Below, piece after piece: positions 28,858 through 37,451 of a stretch of DNA of 59,030 bases. Source of the stretch: a virus. The stretch is from positions 1-59,030 of IMG/VR virus record IMGVR_UViG_3300030406_002145; one strand, written 5' to 3'. The number at the start of each line of letters is the position of its first letter. Within the stretch, counting starts at the first letter, position 1. The position numbers were made by a program, and so were the translations under genes. Under the pieces are notes generated by a model. The model worked only from the letters and a program-made list of their open reading frames with translations. It did not search any database and had not been told where the DNA came from.

Positions 28858-29825
28858 TAAGCTTCTTGTTTATCATCGAGCTGCTCTTGCGTAGCTCCAA
28901 ATTTATATACTTCTAATTCTCTTATAGACATACCTGCATATTGTAATATTTTAACAGTTAAGTCTACTATTGCATCTCTAGGTACTTCAAAATCTTGATA
29001 GTCAACAGCAGATGCATTAAACTGTGCAGACCCACCAACCGTAACAAAGGTCCACCGAGGTGCTTTGGGGTATCTTATATATTGACACTGAACATCACCC
29101 TTTTGATTTATAGTACTAGGATAAACAGTTGCCTGATTACCACTTATAACATAAGCAGGAAACTGCTTTGTTGGTTTAGTAAGATTAGAACTTGTTAAAT
29201 TAAATATTTTATTTTGCTCCACCTTTTCAACCTTAGTGGTATTAGTTGCATCGTATATCTTGTAGTTTTGCCCTGTAGCCATTATGTCTTCACTTAGACT
29301 CAATGTGGTCGCACTGTCCACTGCAGTAACATAAGCCACTAACATGGGTGCAGCAGGAGCTCCCGCCGGACTTGTATTAACAACAATACTGCCCACCACC
29401 GGGCTTGGACTTATAGCTGATGCAGTAAATCCTTGAGCAACATCAATTAATTTATATCCTTGCTGTGCTGTTGTAGTGCCACTAAATAATGCATTAGGAT
29501 AAAAAAACAACTGATTTATAAAATAATAATCAGATGGTAGATTATAAATATTAGCAGTATTTAAAGTTGCTGTTGGTTGGTCTAAAACAACGGACTGTGA
29601 AAAAATAGCTATATCCTCTTCTATACCTTTTTTAATGTCAGCATATCCTGTGCCTTGTAGTCTTCTATTTTCTTTTGTAAGTTGATAGTTATATTCGTAA
29701 AAATAATCTTCAAACACATCTAGCTGTGCCTGCTCAGCAAATAGATTAAAGTCAGCAGGACTTAGATATCCATAATTATTTTTGTTCAATACTGACAGTA
29801 CTGTACTATACACTTCATTTATCAT
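28857..29825 (-). CDS. Putative neck/adaptor protein
   Basis: A 322-residue protein whose N-terminus (NEVYSTVLSVLNKNNYGYLS then PADFNLFAEQAQLDVFEDYF) is a strongly helical pattern seen in neck/head-completion proteins of Bacteroidota phages. A small beta domain (about 125-200) follows, and a helical C-terminus ends in acidic residues. An exact TATCTTTG box ends four bases before its ATG, so it likely heads a tail transcription unit running from here to 18310 or beyond. Confidence 0.55.
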   Translation of the reverse strand: MINEVYSTVLSVLNKNNYGYLSPADFNLFAEQAQLDVFEDYFYEYNYQLTKENRRLQGTGYADIKKGIEEDIAIFSQSVVLDQPTATLNTANIYNLPSDYYFINQLFFYPNALFSGTTTAQQGYKLIDVAQGFTASAISPSPVVGSIVVNTSPAGAPAAPMLVAYVTAVDSATTLSLSEDIMATGQNYKIYDATNTTKVEKVEQNKIFNLTSSNLTKPTKQFPAYVISGNQATVYPSTINQKGDVQCQYIRYPKAPRWTFVTVGGSAQFNASAVDYQDFEVPRDAIVDLTVKILQYAGMSIRELEVYKFGATQEQLDDKQEA

Positions 29826-29829
29826 ATGA

Positions 29830-29837
29830 CAAAGATA
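29830..29837 (-). promoter_or_regulatory. TATCTTTG promoter box, leaderless geometry
   Basis: Exact TAnnTTTG match on the minus strand, four bases before the ATG at 29825. Together with the box at 30214 and the terminator at 30221, it marks a new transcription unit for the tail genes. Confidence 0.7.
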
Positions 29838-29870
29838 CTAAAAAAAGAATATAGCCTTAAATTTATAGAG

Positions 29871-30209
29871 CTATTGTATGCTGCCAATACCTATTCTTTT
29901 ACCTGTGGTAGACAAAACATTAGGCGGAAAGGTTGAAGGGAAAGTAAAAGTATTTAACGAAGAAGCTGCTAAATTTATAATTTGTTTAGAAAAAAAATTT
30001 AATGCTGTGGCATCTCCTGCATTTAAAGCATCAGTAAAAAAAACTGACACTGTTACGCTGTTTGAATAAATTATGTCAATTCCATTATTTGCGGGAGACT
30101 TAGGTTTTATGGTTGCAATACCATCTATTCCTATTACCTGCTGTAATGATTGTGAGCCTGCACCTGAAGCTGTAGTTTTAGTAGTTGTGAATATTAAAAA
30201 TTTACTCAT
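29871..30209 (-). CDS. Hypothetical virion-associated protein
   Basis: A 112-residue beta-rich protein without Cys or charged clusters (MSKFLIFTTTKTTASGAG...). Small Ser/Thr/Asn-rich proteins between capsid and tail genes are often decoration proteins. It has its own TATCTTTG box four bases before ATG and follows a capsid-operon terminator. No family recognised. Confidence 0.65.
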   Translation of the reverse strand: MSKFLIFTTTKTTASGAGSQSLQQVIGIDGIATIKPKSPANNGIDIIYSNSVTVSVFFTDALNAGDATALNFFSKQIINLAASSLNTFTFPSTFPPNVLSTTGKRIGIGSIQ

Positions 30210-30213
30210 AGTG

Positions 30214-30221
30214 CAAAGATA
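30214..30221 (-). promoter_or_regulatory. TATCTTTG promoter box, leaderless geometry
   Basis: Exact -7 consensus on the minus strand ending four bases before the ATG at 30209. It touches the T-run of the upstream terminator, so termination and reinitiation are stacked within about 35 bases. Confidence 0.7.
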
Positions 30222-30246
30222 ATAAAAAAAGGGGACTAGTGTCCCC
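30221..30246 (-). terminator. Rho-independent terminator of capsid operon
   Basis: On the minus strand GGGGAC-ACTA-GTCCCC is followed by seven T residues and ATT. Stem bases are 30231-30236 with 30241-30246. It lies 30 bases after the stop of the 119-residue protein and ends leftward transcription of the capsid block. Confidence 0.92.
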
Positions 30247-30275
30247 TTCTTTATAAATATAATAATAATATATTA

Positions 30276-30635
30276 TTAAATAGCTACTTTACCAAACGTA
30301 CACCCATCTACATCTCTATTTGATGAGCCGATACTTACTTCAGTAATAACTTCTAAAGGGTTTGTCCAACTTTTTTGATATGAGTTAGCAATACTATTAA
30401 GAACATTTGCAACAACTGCATCTTTTTCCGTTCCGGTTAAATTAGCTCCTGTAAAAGTTAATGTGAAAACTGCTACTTCAGGAGCTGTTGCATCTGAGTG
30501 TGTAACCATATCCATTAGTATTTCTATGTTTGTATTAGCACCTGTTGCGGGTCTAACTGCAATAACTTTATCGATATCTATTGTTGCACCTCTATTAGGG
30601 TCAGCAGGTCTATTAAATCTTATATACTTTTTCAT
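30276..30635 (-). CDS. Hypothetical capsid-region protein
   Basis: A 119-residue beta-rich protein (MKKYIRFNRPADPN..., with ATIDIDKVIAVRP near 17-29). It is the last gene before the terminator and has a TATATTTG box upstream. Its place after the MCP suggests a minor capsid or decoration protein. No recognised family. Confidence 0.65.
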   Translation of the reverse strand: MKKYIRFNRPADPNRGATIDIDKVIAVRPATGANTNIEILMDMVTHSDATAPEVAVFTLTFTGANLTGTEKDAVVANVLNSIANSYQKSWTNPLEVITEVSIGSSNRDVDGCTFGKVAI

Positions 30636-30675
30636 AATTTAAAAAATAAAATATTATGTGAGACTATTCTCATAG

Positions 30676-30683
30676 CAAATATA
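30676..30683 (-). promoter_or_regulatory. TATATTTG promoter box
   Basis: A TAnnTTTG match on the minus strand, 40 bases upstream of the ATG at 30635 and in the intergenic gap. It would allow high-level independent expression of the 119-residue protein. Confidence 0.5.
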
Positions 30684-30690
30684 ATAAATA

Positions 30691-31440
30691 TTATTTAGAC
30701 TTTTCAAGCAACTTTTCAAGCATCTTCAATGACTCAATACCTTCATCACTCTGTAAATAATTAGCTATAATTAAATTAACATCTTCACCATGAGGAATTA
30801 CTATCATCCTTTTCTTATTAGCTTTTGTGTTAAAATAAATACCGCCTTTAGGTTTTTTAACTAGTAATCCTTCATCAAAAAACTGTTGTACTTTAGCCTG
30901 ATGTTTTAACATTGGGTCATCGATAATATTTATAAAATCTTTTGGATGATTTCTAGCAAACACTAATAAGTCTCTTTTCAACTCAGCAGTTGTAACTTTT
31001 GTTACATCATGACTAAACAATACTCTTGCAACATTTTCTAATTGAGAGATGTCTAATTGTTTTGCAGCAATAAGAGCATCTACTTCAACATTTAACCTTT
31101 CTACCTGTTCAGCAGCATCTTTTTCATAGTCCACCTCGCTAAATCTTTTACCATTCATAGGATGAATATGTAAAAACTCTTGTAAAACTTGATTGTTTTT
31201 AGGTACTTTTAAAAACCCGTCTTCAAATATGATAGGCTCTAAAATAGCATTTCCATCTTGTTCATCTATGTAGATGCTTTTTTGATTACGAGCATATCGA
31301 AGCTCTCTGTTTGCTCCTGTCTCCTCATCAAAATGTAATAATGGAAATCTTGCTGTATGTCTTGTTGGTAGCATGTAAGATAAAGGAGCTACCTCTCCTG
31401 TAAGTTTGTAGACCTTGTCTACGAATTTCGCTTTTTTCAT
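30691..31440 (-). CDS. Hypothetical capsid-region protein (crAss-like block)
   Basis: A 249-residue protein with an N-terminal beta region (LPTRHTARFPLLHFDEETG, about 24-42) and a long helical middle (about 100-215). It is encoded just downstream of the major capsid gene beyond a terminator-like hairpin. Proteins of this general shape follow the MCP in Bacteroidota podoviruses; the function is unknown, perhaps head completion. Confidence 0.6.
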   Translation of the reverse strand: MKKAKFVDKVYKLTGEVAPLSYMLPTRHTARFPLLHFDEETGANRELRYARNQKSIYIDEQDGNAILEPIIFEDGFLKVPKNNQVLQEFLHIHPMNGKRFSEVDYEKDAAEQVERLNVEVDALIAAKQLDISQLENVARVLFSHDVTKVTTAELKRDLLVFARNHPKDFINIIDDPMLKHQAKVQQFFDEGLLVKKPKGGIYFNTKANKKRMIVIPHGEDVNLIIANYLQSDEGIESLKMLEKLLEKSK

Positions 31441-31470
31441 TTTATTTAATTTAATATAATTTTAATTTAT

Positions 31471-31503
31471 AAATAAAGAAAGGAGTGTACATGTGTACAC
31501 TCC
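31471..31503 (-). terminator. Terminator-like hairpin after major capsid gene
   Basis: On the minus strand GGAGTGTACA-CA-TGTACACTCC (31503-31482) is followed by TTTCTTTATTT. This has the stem and U-rich tail of an intrinsic terminator and would limit readthrough from the capsid gene. The stem core is the GTGTACA palindrome found elsewhere in the genome. Confidence 0.8.
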
Positions 31504-31520
31504 CACTCTATTGTCAACTA

Positions 31521-33014
31521 CTACTCTTGGAATAAGAAGAAGTTGTTTGCACCCATTGTACAAACTGCTCTTTCAGACAAGAAGTTCACCTCCATCGCAT
31601 CTAAGCTAGATGTTCTCGCACCTCCTGCAGAACCTGTAATCCATGACTTGTATCGTCTGTCTTCAGTTTCTGAAGCACGATATCTTACATGTAAAAAAGG
31701 TCTCTTAGCATTCTTTCCAAGGATTTGGTCATAAACAGTTGTAGAACCCGCAGGTACTAATAAACCATTTACTCTACCCGAGCCTGCACCTGTTGGCAAA
31801 CCTCCTCTCATAGTTGGGTCATTTAAATACTTCCAATCTGACTTGTAGAAGTCGTATCCTCTTCGGAATCCTGTGAAACCTAGATTTAACGCCATCTCTT
31901 CATCATTGTCAAAAAGACCATAAGAAGTACCTCCTGCACCATATGAGTTTTGAGCTGCTAACATATCGTCAATATCAAAACCGAAGTTTCTGTCAACGAA
32001 TACTACATTCTCTTCAATAGCACCTTGATTATCTAATCTTCCGATTACTGCATCCCAATCAGCTAATACAGTAGGGTTTCCTCCACCCCATACATTACCT
32101 CTAGTGTTTACAGCATGGAAAATACCTTCAGAGCCCATAAAGCCTTGTGCTTTTGCTCCACCACCTGCACCCGCTACTGCCGGTACTGCTTCAATCATAG
32201 ATGTTTCTAGGTAGTCGTCAAAACGCAATCTTGTTTCATGCTCTGACTTTAAATACCATAAGTATCCTGTTGCACCATTTTCTGTAGTTACTTCTATCCA
32301 TCCGATTTGAGCCATGTCAGAACCATTAACTGAATATGTATCTTTTAAAATAATTGGATTATTTTCAAAGATGTAATCAGCAGCCTCTAAAGAACCAACC
32401 ATTCCTAGTGACCCCTTTTTAAACTCTGAACCATAAATGAATACCGTACACTGAGCTGCAGCTACACCTGCCGGTGCTACTGCCAAACCTGTATTTTCAT
32501 AAAACGCAACAGTGAATTGGTCATTTACTAAATCAACATTAGTAACAATTGCTTTGTTACTTCCTGCACCATTATTAAATGTAATCATAACTGTTTGTCC
32601 TACTCTTACAGAAATACCATTATTTGCATCATATGCCGTACCTGCTGCTGTACTACCAATTGTAGTTTGAGCACCCGATGCCGGATATGCACTGTCATTT
32701 ACTTGCAGAATTGCTGTTGGGTCTCCCGCAGCAGCACCACCACCACTATCTATACCTACTCGTGTATACTTAGTGTGTAGCCTTCCTTGCTCTGCCCATT
32801 TTATTTGGTCAGATATGCAAGGCATTTCTGCACCTACTAATCTTAAAAATGATGATATGGTACGATTACCATATCTTTCAAATTCTTTCTCATATGTATC
32901 AGGTAGATACTGAGTCAAGAAATTGAAGTCTGTTATATAATTTGTCGCCAATGGCACTTGACTACTACTAGGAGTTAAGTCAAACCCTGGCGTTGCTAAA
33001 ACTGAACCTGCCAT
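31521..33014 (-). CDS. Major capsid protein (HK97-like, crAss-like type)
   Basis: A 497-residue protein. An N-terminal TYEKEFERYGNRTISSFLRL segment (about 40-59) is a characteristic helical start of Bacteroidota podovirus and crAss-like capsid proteins. A Gly/Ala-rich insertion (about 90-190) precedes the main beta-rich body with RFDDYLETSMIEAVPAV (about 273-289), and the C-terminus returns to beta strands (FLHVRYRASETEDRRY). It lies between scaffold and head genes. It should be the shell-forming subunit. The call rests on size, position and motif similarity; the family-level link to crAss-like phages is likely but not proven. Confidence 0.85.
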   Translation of the reverse strand: MAGSVLATPGFDLTPSSSQVPLATNYITDFNFLTQYLPDTYEKEFERYGNRTISSFLRLVGAEMPCISDQIKWAEQGRLHTKYTRVGIDSGGGAAAGDPTAILQVNDSAYPASGAQTTIGSTAAGTAYDANNGISVRVGQTVMITFNNGAGSNKAIVTNVDLVNDQFTVAFYENTGLAVAPAGVAAAQCTVFIYGSEFKKGSLGMVGSLEAADYIFENNPIILKDTYSVNGSDMAQIGWIEVTTENGATGYLWYLKSEHETRLRFDDYLETSMIEAVPAVAGAGGGAKAQGFMGSEGIFHAVNTRGNVWGGGNPTVLADWDAVIGRLDNQGAIEENVVFVDRNFGFDIDDMLAAQNSYGAGGTSYGLFDNDEEMALNLGFTGFRRGYDFYKSDWKYLNDPTMRGGLPTGAGSGRVNGLLVPAGSTTVYDQILGKNAKRPFLHVRYRASETEDRRYKSWITGSAGGARTSSLDAMEVNFLSERAVCTMGANNFFLFQE

Positions 33015-33034
33015 TATTTCTAATTTTTAATTTT

Positions 33035-34153
33035 TTATTTTCTTTTAATACTCTTAATTTTTAACCCTCTCCCTGAGTCTTGACTCAAAGAACGAATTTG
33101 CATTCCTCCCTTATTAACTACTTCAGGTGTTTTACGCTCACTCATATTTATATTTTTAGTTTTACGCATCACATCTTCAGTCGCTTGAGATTTACCTTGC
33201 TCATAAAAGAACTTAGCAAACTTCTCAGGATTCATTGCTAGTGCCAAAGCTCGATGGTATCCTACAGCGTCACTTATCGCACCATCTTCACCTATGTACT
33301 TATTTACAAAGTTCATTGGTGTAGATTGAGCTTTTTTAAGCTCTTCTGCTGTTCCCGGAGAATAAGTAATATTGGTATCACCTAAAGAAAATTCAAAACC
33401 TTTGAACTCTGTGTTAAAAATAGAATTTGTTTTTTCTTCAAAAACTCTTCTTCTTCTAGCACTCTCCTCGTTTTCACTTCTAGCTTTCGCTATAGATTGC
33501 TCATAAGCTTTTATTTTTTCTAAATCAGCTTCAGGAATGGCAGCCGTACTTGACTCAAGGGGTTGCTTGAAATACTCCTTTTGCTTATTAAAATATTTTT
33601 TTGCCTCAGCAATCTTTCTTTTCTTTGCTAACTTAGTTTTTTTGATAGTAGCTTCATCATCGATATCATCATCAAAATGATAATCTGCCATCATGTCTTC
33701 TATATCTTCTCTATCTAAACCCTCTTCGGTTTCAGTTAGATACTCTCGTAGCAATTTGTCAGAATCATAATCTTCAAAGTTTCTGTTAAGCTTAACATAA
33801 TCTTCAAAGCCACGACCTGTGTCTTTTTTATACTTTAAATAGGCAGATACATCTTCGGGTAGAGGGTTTTCTTCTCTCTCTCTAAATAACTCATCTACTG
33901 AAGTTATCTCCTTATTATGCTTTTCTTTTAAGTATGAAACAATATCTTCATCACTTAATTTTCTTTCTTCTACTACAGGAACTTCTTGTTCCACTTTTTT
34001 CTCTTCTACCTGTGCAGTTTCTGCTACAGGCTCTGATGTTTTTTGTTCTTGAACAGCATTCTCTTGTTGTTCATGCTTATCCAAAAGCTCTTGTTCTTGT
34101 TGCGACTGTGATTTTTCTTGCCCATCGCCTAAGGCTCTTACTTTTATTTCCAT
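33035..34153 (-). CDS. Capsid scaffolding protein
   Basis: A 372-residue, very charged, Glu/Lys-rich helical protein with a Gln/Glu-rich N-terminal third, an acidic middle (DREDIEDMMADYHFDDDIDD) and a basic C-terminus (GLKIKSIKRK). This charge layout, with no Cys, and its position immediately upstream of the capsid gene and downstream of the portal are typical of scaffolds. It would template shell assembly and then leave. A TAACTTTG box lies 17 bases upstream of its ATG. Confidence 0.78.
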   Translation of the reverse strand: MEIKVRALGDGQEKSQSQQEQELLDKHEQQENAVQEQKTSEPVAETAQVEEKKVEQEVPVVEERKLSDEDIVSYLKEKHNKEITSVDELFREREENPLPEDVSAYLKYKKDTGRGFEDYVKLNRNFEDYDSDKLLREYLTETEEGLDREDIEDMMADYHFDDDIDDEATIKKTKLAKKRKIAEAKKYFNKQKEYFKQPLESSTAAIPEADLEKIKAYEQSIAKARSENEESARRRRVFEEKTNSIFNTEFKGFEFSLGDTNITYSPGTAEELKKAQSTPMNFVNKYIGEDGAISDAVGYHRALALAMNPEKFAKFFYEQGKSQATEDVMRKTKNINMSERKTPEVVNKGGMQIRSLSQDSGRGLKIKSIKRK

Positions 34154-34170
34154 TAGATTAAATTTTTATA

Positions 34171-34178
34171 CAAAGTTA
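34171..34178 (-). promoter_or_regulatory. TAACTTTG promoter box for scaffold-capsid genes
   Basis: Minus-strand TAnnTTTG match 17 bases upstream of the scaffold ATG, in the gap after the small DUF5872-like gene. It would give strong late expression of scaffold and MCP. Confidence 0.6.
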
Positions 34179-34198
34179 ATAATTTTTTTAATACAGAT

Positions 34199-34447
34199 TT
34201 AGACAAATCTTTTTGTTACTTTACCTGCTTTAGTATTAGACACAAACTGCTTGCCTGTTCTTCCTTCTCTTTTCTTTTTACGAGCTGTTTTTGCCCTTTC
34301 AGCTTTTGACATTGATATTGCTTTTTTATAAGGCAAGCACCGGTCAGGATTCTTTTTGTTTTTACTTGTACCACACGCACCCTTAATAGAACCATCTGTT
34401 CCTATTCTAACCCACTTTTGTTCTCTCCATTTTTTTAGCTCTCCCAT
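34199..34447 (-). CDS. Small basic DUF5872-like protein
   Basis: An 82-residue Lys/Arg-rich protein. WVRIGTDGSIKGACGTSKNK (12-31) and the later PDRCLPYKKA are typical of the DUF5872-type small proteins of phages and large DNA viruses. Two cysteines may bind metal. It sits between portal and scaffold with other tiny basic proteins; it could bind nucleic acid or be packaged, but the function is unknown. Confidence 0.75.
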   Translation of the reverse strand: MGELKKWREQKWVRIGTDGSIKGACGTSKNKKNPDRCLPYKKAISMSKAERAKTARKKKREGRTGKQFVSNTKAGKVTKRFV

Positions 34448-34750
34448 TTATTTACTTTTACTTTTTTTATGAATCTTTCTAATCATCTCTTTACCCTTTT
34501 TAAAAATACTTGCTATTCTTTTTTTGCCCATAACTTTAGCTCGTTGCTCAGCCACGGTTAATATTTGTATTTTTCTAGCAAAAGGCTTTGAAATATTTTT
34601 AACCTTTCTAACAGTTTGATTTGCATCACTAATAGTAGCAAACTTTATACCAACTGTATCTTTTGGATTTTCATCAGTATACAATCTTCTGCCAGAACCC
34701 TTAGGCTTCTTGCCTGTACCAACCTTAGGGTCTCTACTTTTTCTTGCCAT
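34448..34750 (-). CDS. Small basic DUF5824-like protein
   Basis: A 100-residue basic protein. Its opening DPKVGTGKKPKGSGRRLYTD, the NPKDTVGIKF that follows and the later KIQILTVAEQRAKVMGKKRI resemble the small DUF5824-type proteins of marine phages. It lies among tiny Lys-rich genes upstream of the portal. Role unknown; nucleic-acid binding is possible. Confidence 0.7.
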   Translation of the reverse strand: MARKSRDPKVGTGKKPKGSGRRLYTDENPKDTVGIKFATISDANQTVRKVKNISKPFARKIQILTVAEQRAKVMGKKRIASIFKKGKEMIRKIHKKSKSK

Positions 34751-34856
34751 TTATTTTTTTTAGCATTGCATCAATTCGCTTAGCTTGACCTTTGTGCATA
34801 GCTGAAGCTTTTTTCAATTCACTAGATATTTGTTTTAGTTGTTTCTTGTCCATCAT
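34734..34856 (-). CDS. Tiny Lys-rich phage protein (40 residues)
   Basis: Reads MMDKKQLKQISSELKKASAM followed by HKGQAKRIDAML and a Lys-rich end. A K-x-L-K-G/K-A-S-x-M-H-x-x-Q pattern is shared by tiny phage proteins in structural operons. It overlaps the next gene start by 17 bases. ATG may be at 34856 or 34853. Function unknown. Confidence 0.65.
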   Translation of the reverse strand: MMDKKQLKQISSELKKASAMHKGQAKRIDAMLKKINGKKK

Positions 34857-34858
34857 AA

Positions 34859-35014
34859 TTATTTTCTTTTATCTTTTTTAGCATAGTTAGGGTCTTTACA
34901 ATACTTACTTGCACCCATGGCTGCATAAGCAGACCATTTACCATATTTTTTCATAGCCCAAGCTTTTCCTGCAGGGCAAATTTTATTACCTGTTTTCTTT
35001 TTTGTTCTTGCCAT
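34859..35014 (-). CDS. Tiny Cys-containing phage protein (CPAGKAWA family)
   Basis: A 51-residue protein with NKICPAGKAWAMKKYGKWSA (10-29) and GASKYCKDPNYAK (34-46). C-P-x-G-x-A-W-A...A-S-K-Y-C-K-D-P-N-Y is a recurrent tiny protein of Bacteroidota and marine phages, usually next to the portal. It begins two bases after the portal stop. Function unknown; the two Cys may bind metal. Confidence 0.75.
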   Translation of the reverse strand: MARTKKKTGNKICPAGKAWAMKKYGKWSAYAAMGASKYCKDPNYAKKDKRK

Positions 35015-35015
35015 A

Positions 35016-37451
35016 TTATCTTGGGTCAAACTCAGCTAAATCAAAACCATCTAAACTATCCTCATTTGACTCAAAGTTTTTAGGAGGTAAGTTGTTTTTT
35101 CTTTGATTAATTAGTTGACTCTGCTGAGTATTTTGTTGATTAATTCTTTGGGACTTTGCATCTTCTCTCTGCAGCTCTCTTTGAGATAATGCAGCTTCAG
35201 ACATTCCCCTTAACTGTTGATTAAACTGAAACTCTTTATCCATCAACATAGATTTTAATTGAGCTTCTTGTTTCATTTTTTCTATTTCAAAAGCAATCTC
35301 TGATTGTTTTATTTGCATCTTTATCTGACCTTCCGCCTGTATTTTTTGCATAGCCGTTTGAGCTGCCATTTGTTGTGACTGCTGATTTATCTGTGCTTGC
35401 TGTTGAGCTTGAGCAGATTTCATTTGCATATCAGCCTTTTGCTTTTGCTTTCTTTTTAATTTTAAAAGTTGATTAGCTAATTTTAAATTTCTAATCTCTC
35501 TAATATCTATTGCATCCTCAAGATTTATATCTTGTTTATTTAAAGCCATTTGAATGTTTTGTTCTAGCTTAGCCTTTTCTTCTTCATCAGGTGCAACCTC
35601 AATAAATATACCGAAATCATATATATACAACTCTTTACTGTCTTCTAAAATAGAAACATTATACTTTCCTATTTGATTTATAAAGTTGTCTTTAAAATCA
35701 GAATATTCTATTATATCAGCAACTCGATATGATAATGCTTCTGCCAAACTTCTATATATAAACAAACTGCCATCTAAAATATGTCTTGTAGCTGTATTGG
35801 AATTTAAAGCTGCTAATTTTTGAACGCCTACTAATGCATTCGGGTCAGGAGTTGTTCCATCTCTAGCTTCATTTAATCCTGTCACACTTCTAATCATATT
35901 TAAATAATGATTATAGTTTCCTATAAGCATTTGAGTTTTGCTTGCACCCGAGTTAGAGTTTAGCTGAGTTATTGGAACACGAGCCTGATTAAAGTCGCCA
36001 TCTTGAGTGTAGCTTCTTCCTATGACACTACCTGTTTGAAAATACAATCTCAAAGCATCTTCAGGATTATAGGCATTACCCGTTCCTAAGTCAACTTCAT
36101 TTAATCCATCAGCATCTATAAAGACACCATCCGGAACAACTCTCGATATTACCTGTTGTAATTTAAGATGTGTTATTTGTATCAAATCAGCAAAAGGTAT
36201 CATTCTTCTAACCAAAGACTCTATAACACCCTTATACATTCTAGGAGCAACAGCCACATAATTTGGTATTGCATATTGATTAGCAGATTTTGGTCTAACC
36301 ATATTCTCAGCCATTTTCCATTTTAGAATAATATTAGTACCCATAACCATAACCCCCTCATACCACACATCAATCGTTTTCTCTATTTTTTCAAACTTAC
36401 CCTCTTTCATCATTTCTTCAGGTGGATTAAATTGGTCATCCTTTTCAATCATCCTAGAGTTACCGGCATCATCAGTTATTTTTTTCTTATATACTATTTT
36501 ATTAGTAGTCTTATAATTAAAATATAAAAGAGTACATGTGTCTCTATAAAACAAACTATTTTGATAATACTGTGCAGTATTAAAATAATCATACCAACTT
36601 TGACTATACTTAGATATCTCTTCTAAATCTTCATTTGTTAGAGTGGGGTCAATTTTCATTAACTCTGTAATAGGTAAAGTTTTTATTTCTCCCCAATAAA
36701 AACAATCCTTAAAGTGAGGGTCTTCAGTATAACTATACACCACATTAGCAGGGTCTACATAACTAATCTTAACACCTGAGCCTGGTAAAAACTCATGCTT
36801 TGCCATAGCCACCCCTAGAACTGTTAAATCATAATCAAACCTTTTTCTTAAATCAACATACTTATTATTTTCAAATAAAGTGTCAATAGCTTCTTCTTGT
36901 GCTAACTCAATAGCAGGTTTGTAATTCATTTGCATAAATAAAGCTAACTCTTCATCAGACTCGGGAAGTTGGTCGGGTTCAACAGTAAAAGGGTCGAATC
37001 CCATTTTTTTAATATCTTCAAGCATCGGTCTAGCAGCCATCTGACCTTCAATCATGCTTTGATATTTACTACGCTTAGATTGTGATAAAGCATCTTGTGC
37101 ATAAGCATTTACTTTAAACAACCTGTCAGCCATACCGTTTACAACAATATCAACAAACTTAGGAAGTATTGGAACAGGTGTCCAATCTAAATTTAAATAA
37201 GATAAATCTCCATCAACAGCTAATTCATTTTTATATTTAGCTATTGACTGTTCCCCTCTTGCATATAGTCTTAATCTATTATACTCACCCCACTGATTAT
37301 AGAATCTGCATCTATTACTATCTTTTCTAAACCACTCATACTGTATAGCTTGACCTATCTTTAAACCATATTCTTCGGTGGCTTTTTCTGCGTCTGAAAC
37401 AAATTGACTAGGAAACTCTTGAGAATTGATACTTATTTTAACATCTTTCAT
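35016..37451 (-). CDS. Portal protein (crAss-like type)
   Basis: An 811-residue protein matching the portal of Bacteroidota podoviruses in size and motif order. Landmarks are YARGEQSIAKYKNEL near 63-77, a long central clip/stem region, then TGLNEARDGTTPDPNALVG near 536-554, a motif I associate with crAss-like portals. The C-terminal 130 or so residues form a Gln/Lys-rich coiled coil with an acidic last ten. It forms the 12-fold portal ring at one capsid vertex and docks the terminase. The ATG overlaps the terminase stop by four bases. Confidence 0.85.
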   Translation of the reverse strand: MKDVKISINSQEFPSQFVSDAEKATEEYGLKIGQAIQYEWFRKDSNRCRFYNQWGEYNRLRLYARGEQSIAKYKNELAVDGDLSYLNLDWTPVPILPKFVDIVVNGMADRLFKVNAYAQDALSQSKRSKYQSMIEGQMAARPMLEDIKKMGFDPFTVEPDQLPESDEELALFMQMNYKPAIELAQEEAIDTLFENNKYVDLRKRFDYDLTVLGVAMAKHEFLPGSGVKISYVDPANVVYSYTEDPHFKDCFYWGEIKTLPITELMKIDPTLTNEDLEEISKYSQSWYDYFNTAQYYQNSLFYRDTCTLLYFNYKTTNKIVYKKKITDDAGNSRMIEKDDQFNPPEEMMKEGKFEKIEKTIDVWYEGVMVMGTNIILKWKMAENMVRPKSANQYAIPNYVAVAPRMYKGVIESLVRRMIPFADLIQITHLKLQQVISRVVPDGVFIDADGLNEVDLGTGNAYNPEDALRLYFQTGSVIGRSYTQDGDFNQARVPITQLNSNSGASKTQMLIGNYNHYLNMIRSVTGLNEARDGTTPDPNALVGVQKLAALNSNTATRHILDGSLFIYRSLAEALSYRVADIIEYSDFKDNFINQIGKYNVSILEDSKELYIYDFGIFIEVAPDEEEKAKLEQNIQMALNKQDINLEDAIDIREIRNLKLANQLLKLKRKQKQKADMQMKSAQAQQQAQINQQSQQMAAQTAMQKIQAEGQIKMQIKQSEIAFEIEKMKQEAQLKSMLMDKEFQFNQQLRGMSEAALSQRELQREDAKSQRINQQNTQQSQLINQRKNNLPPKNFESNEDSLDGFDLAEFDPR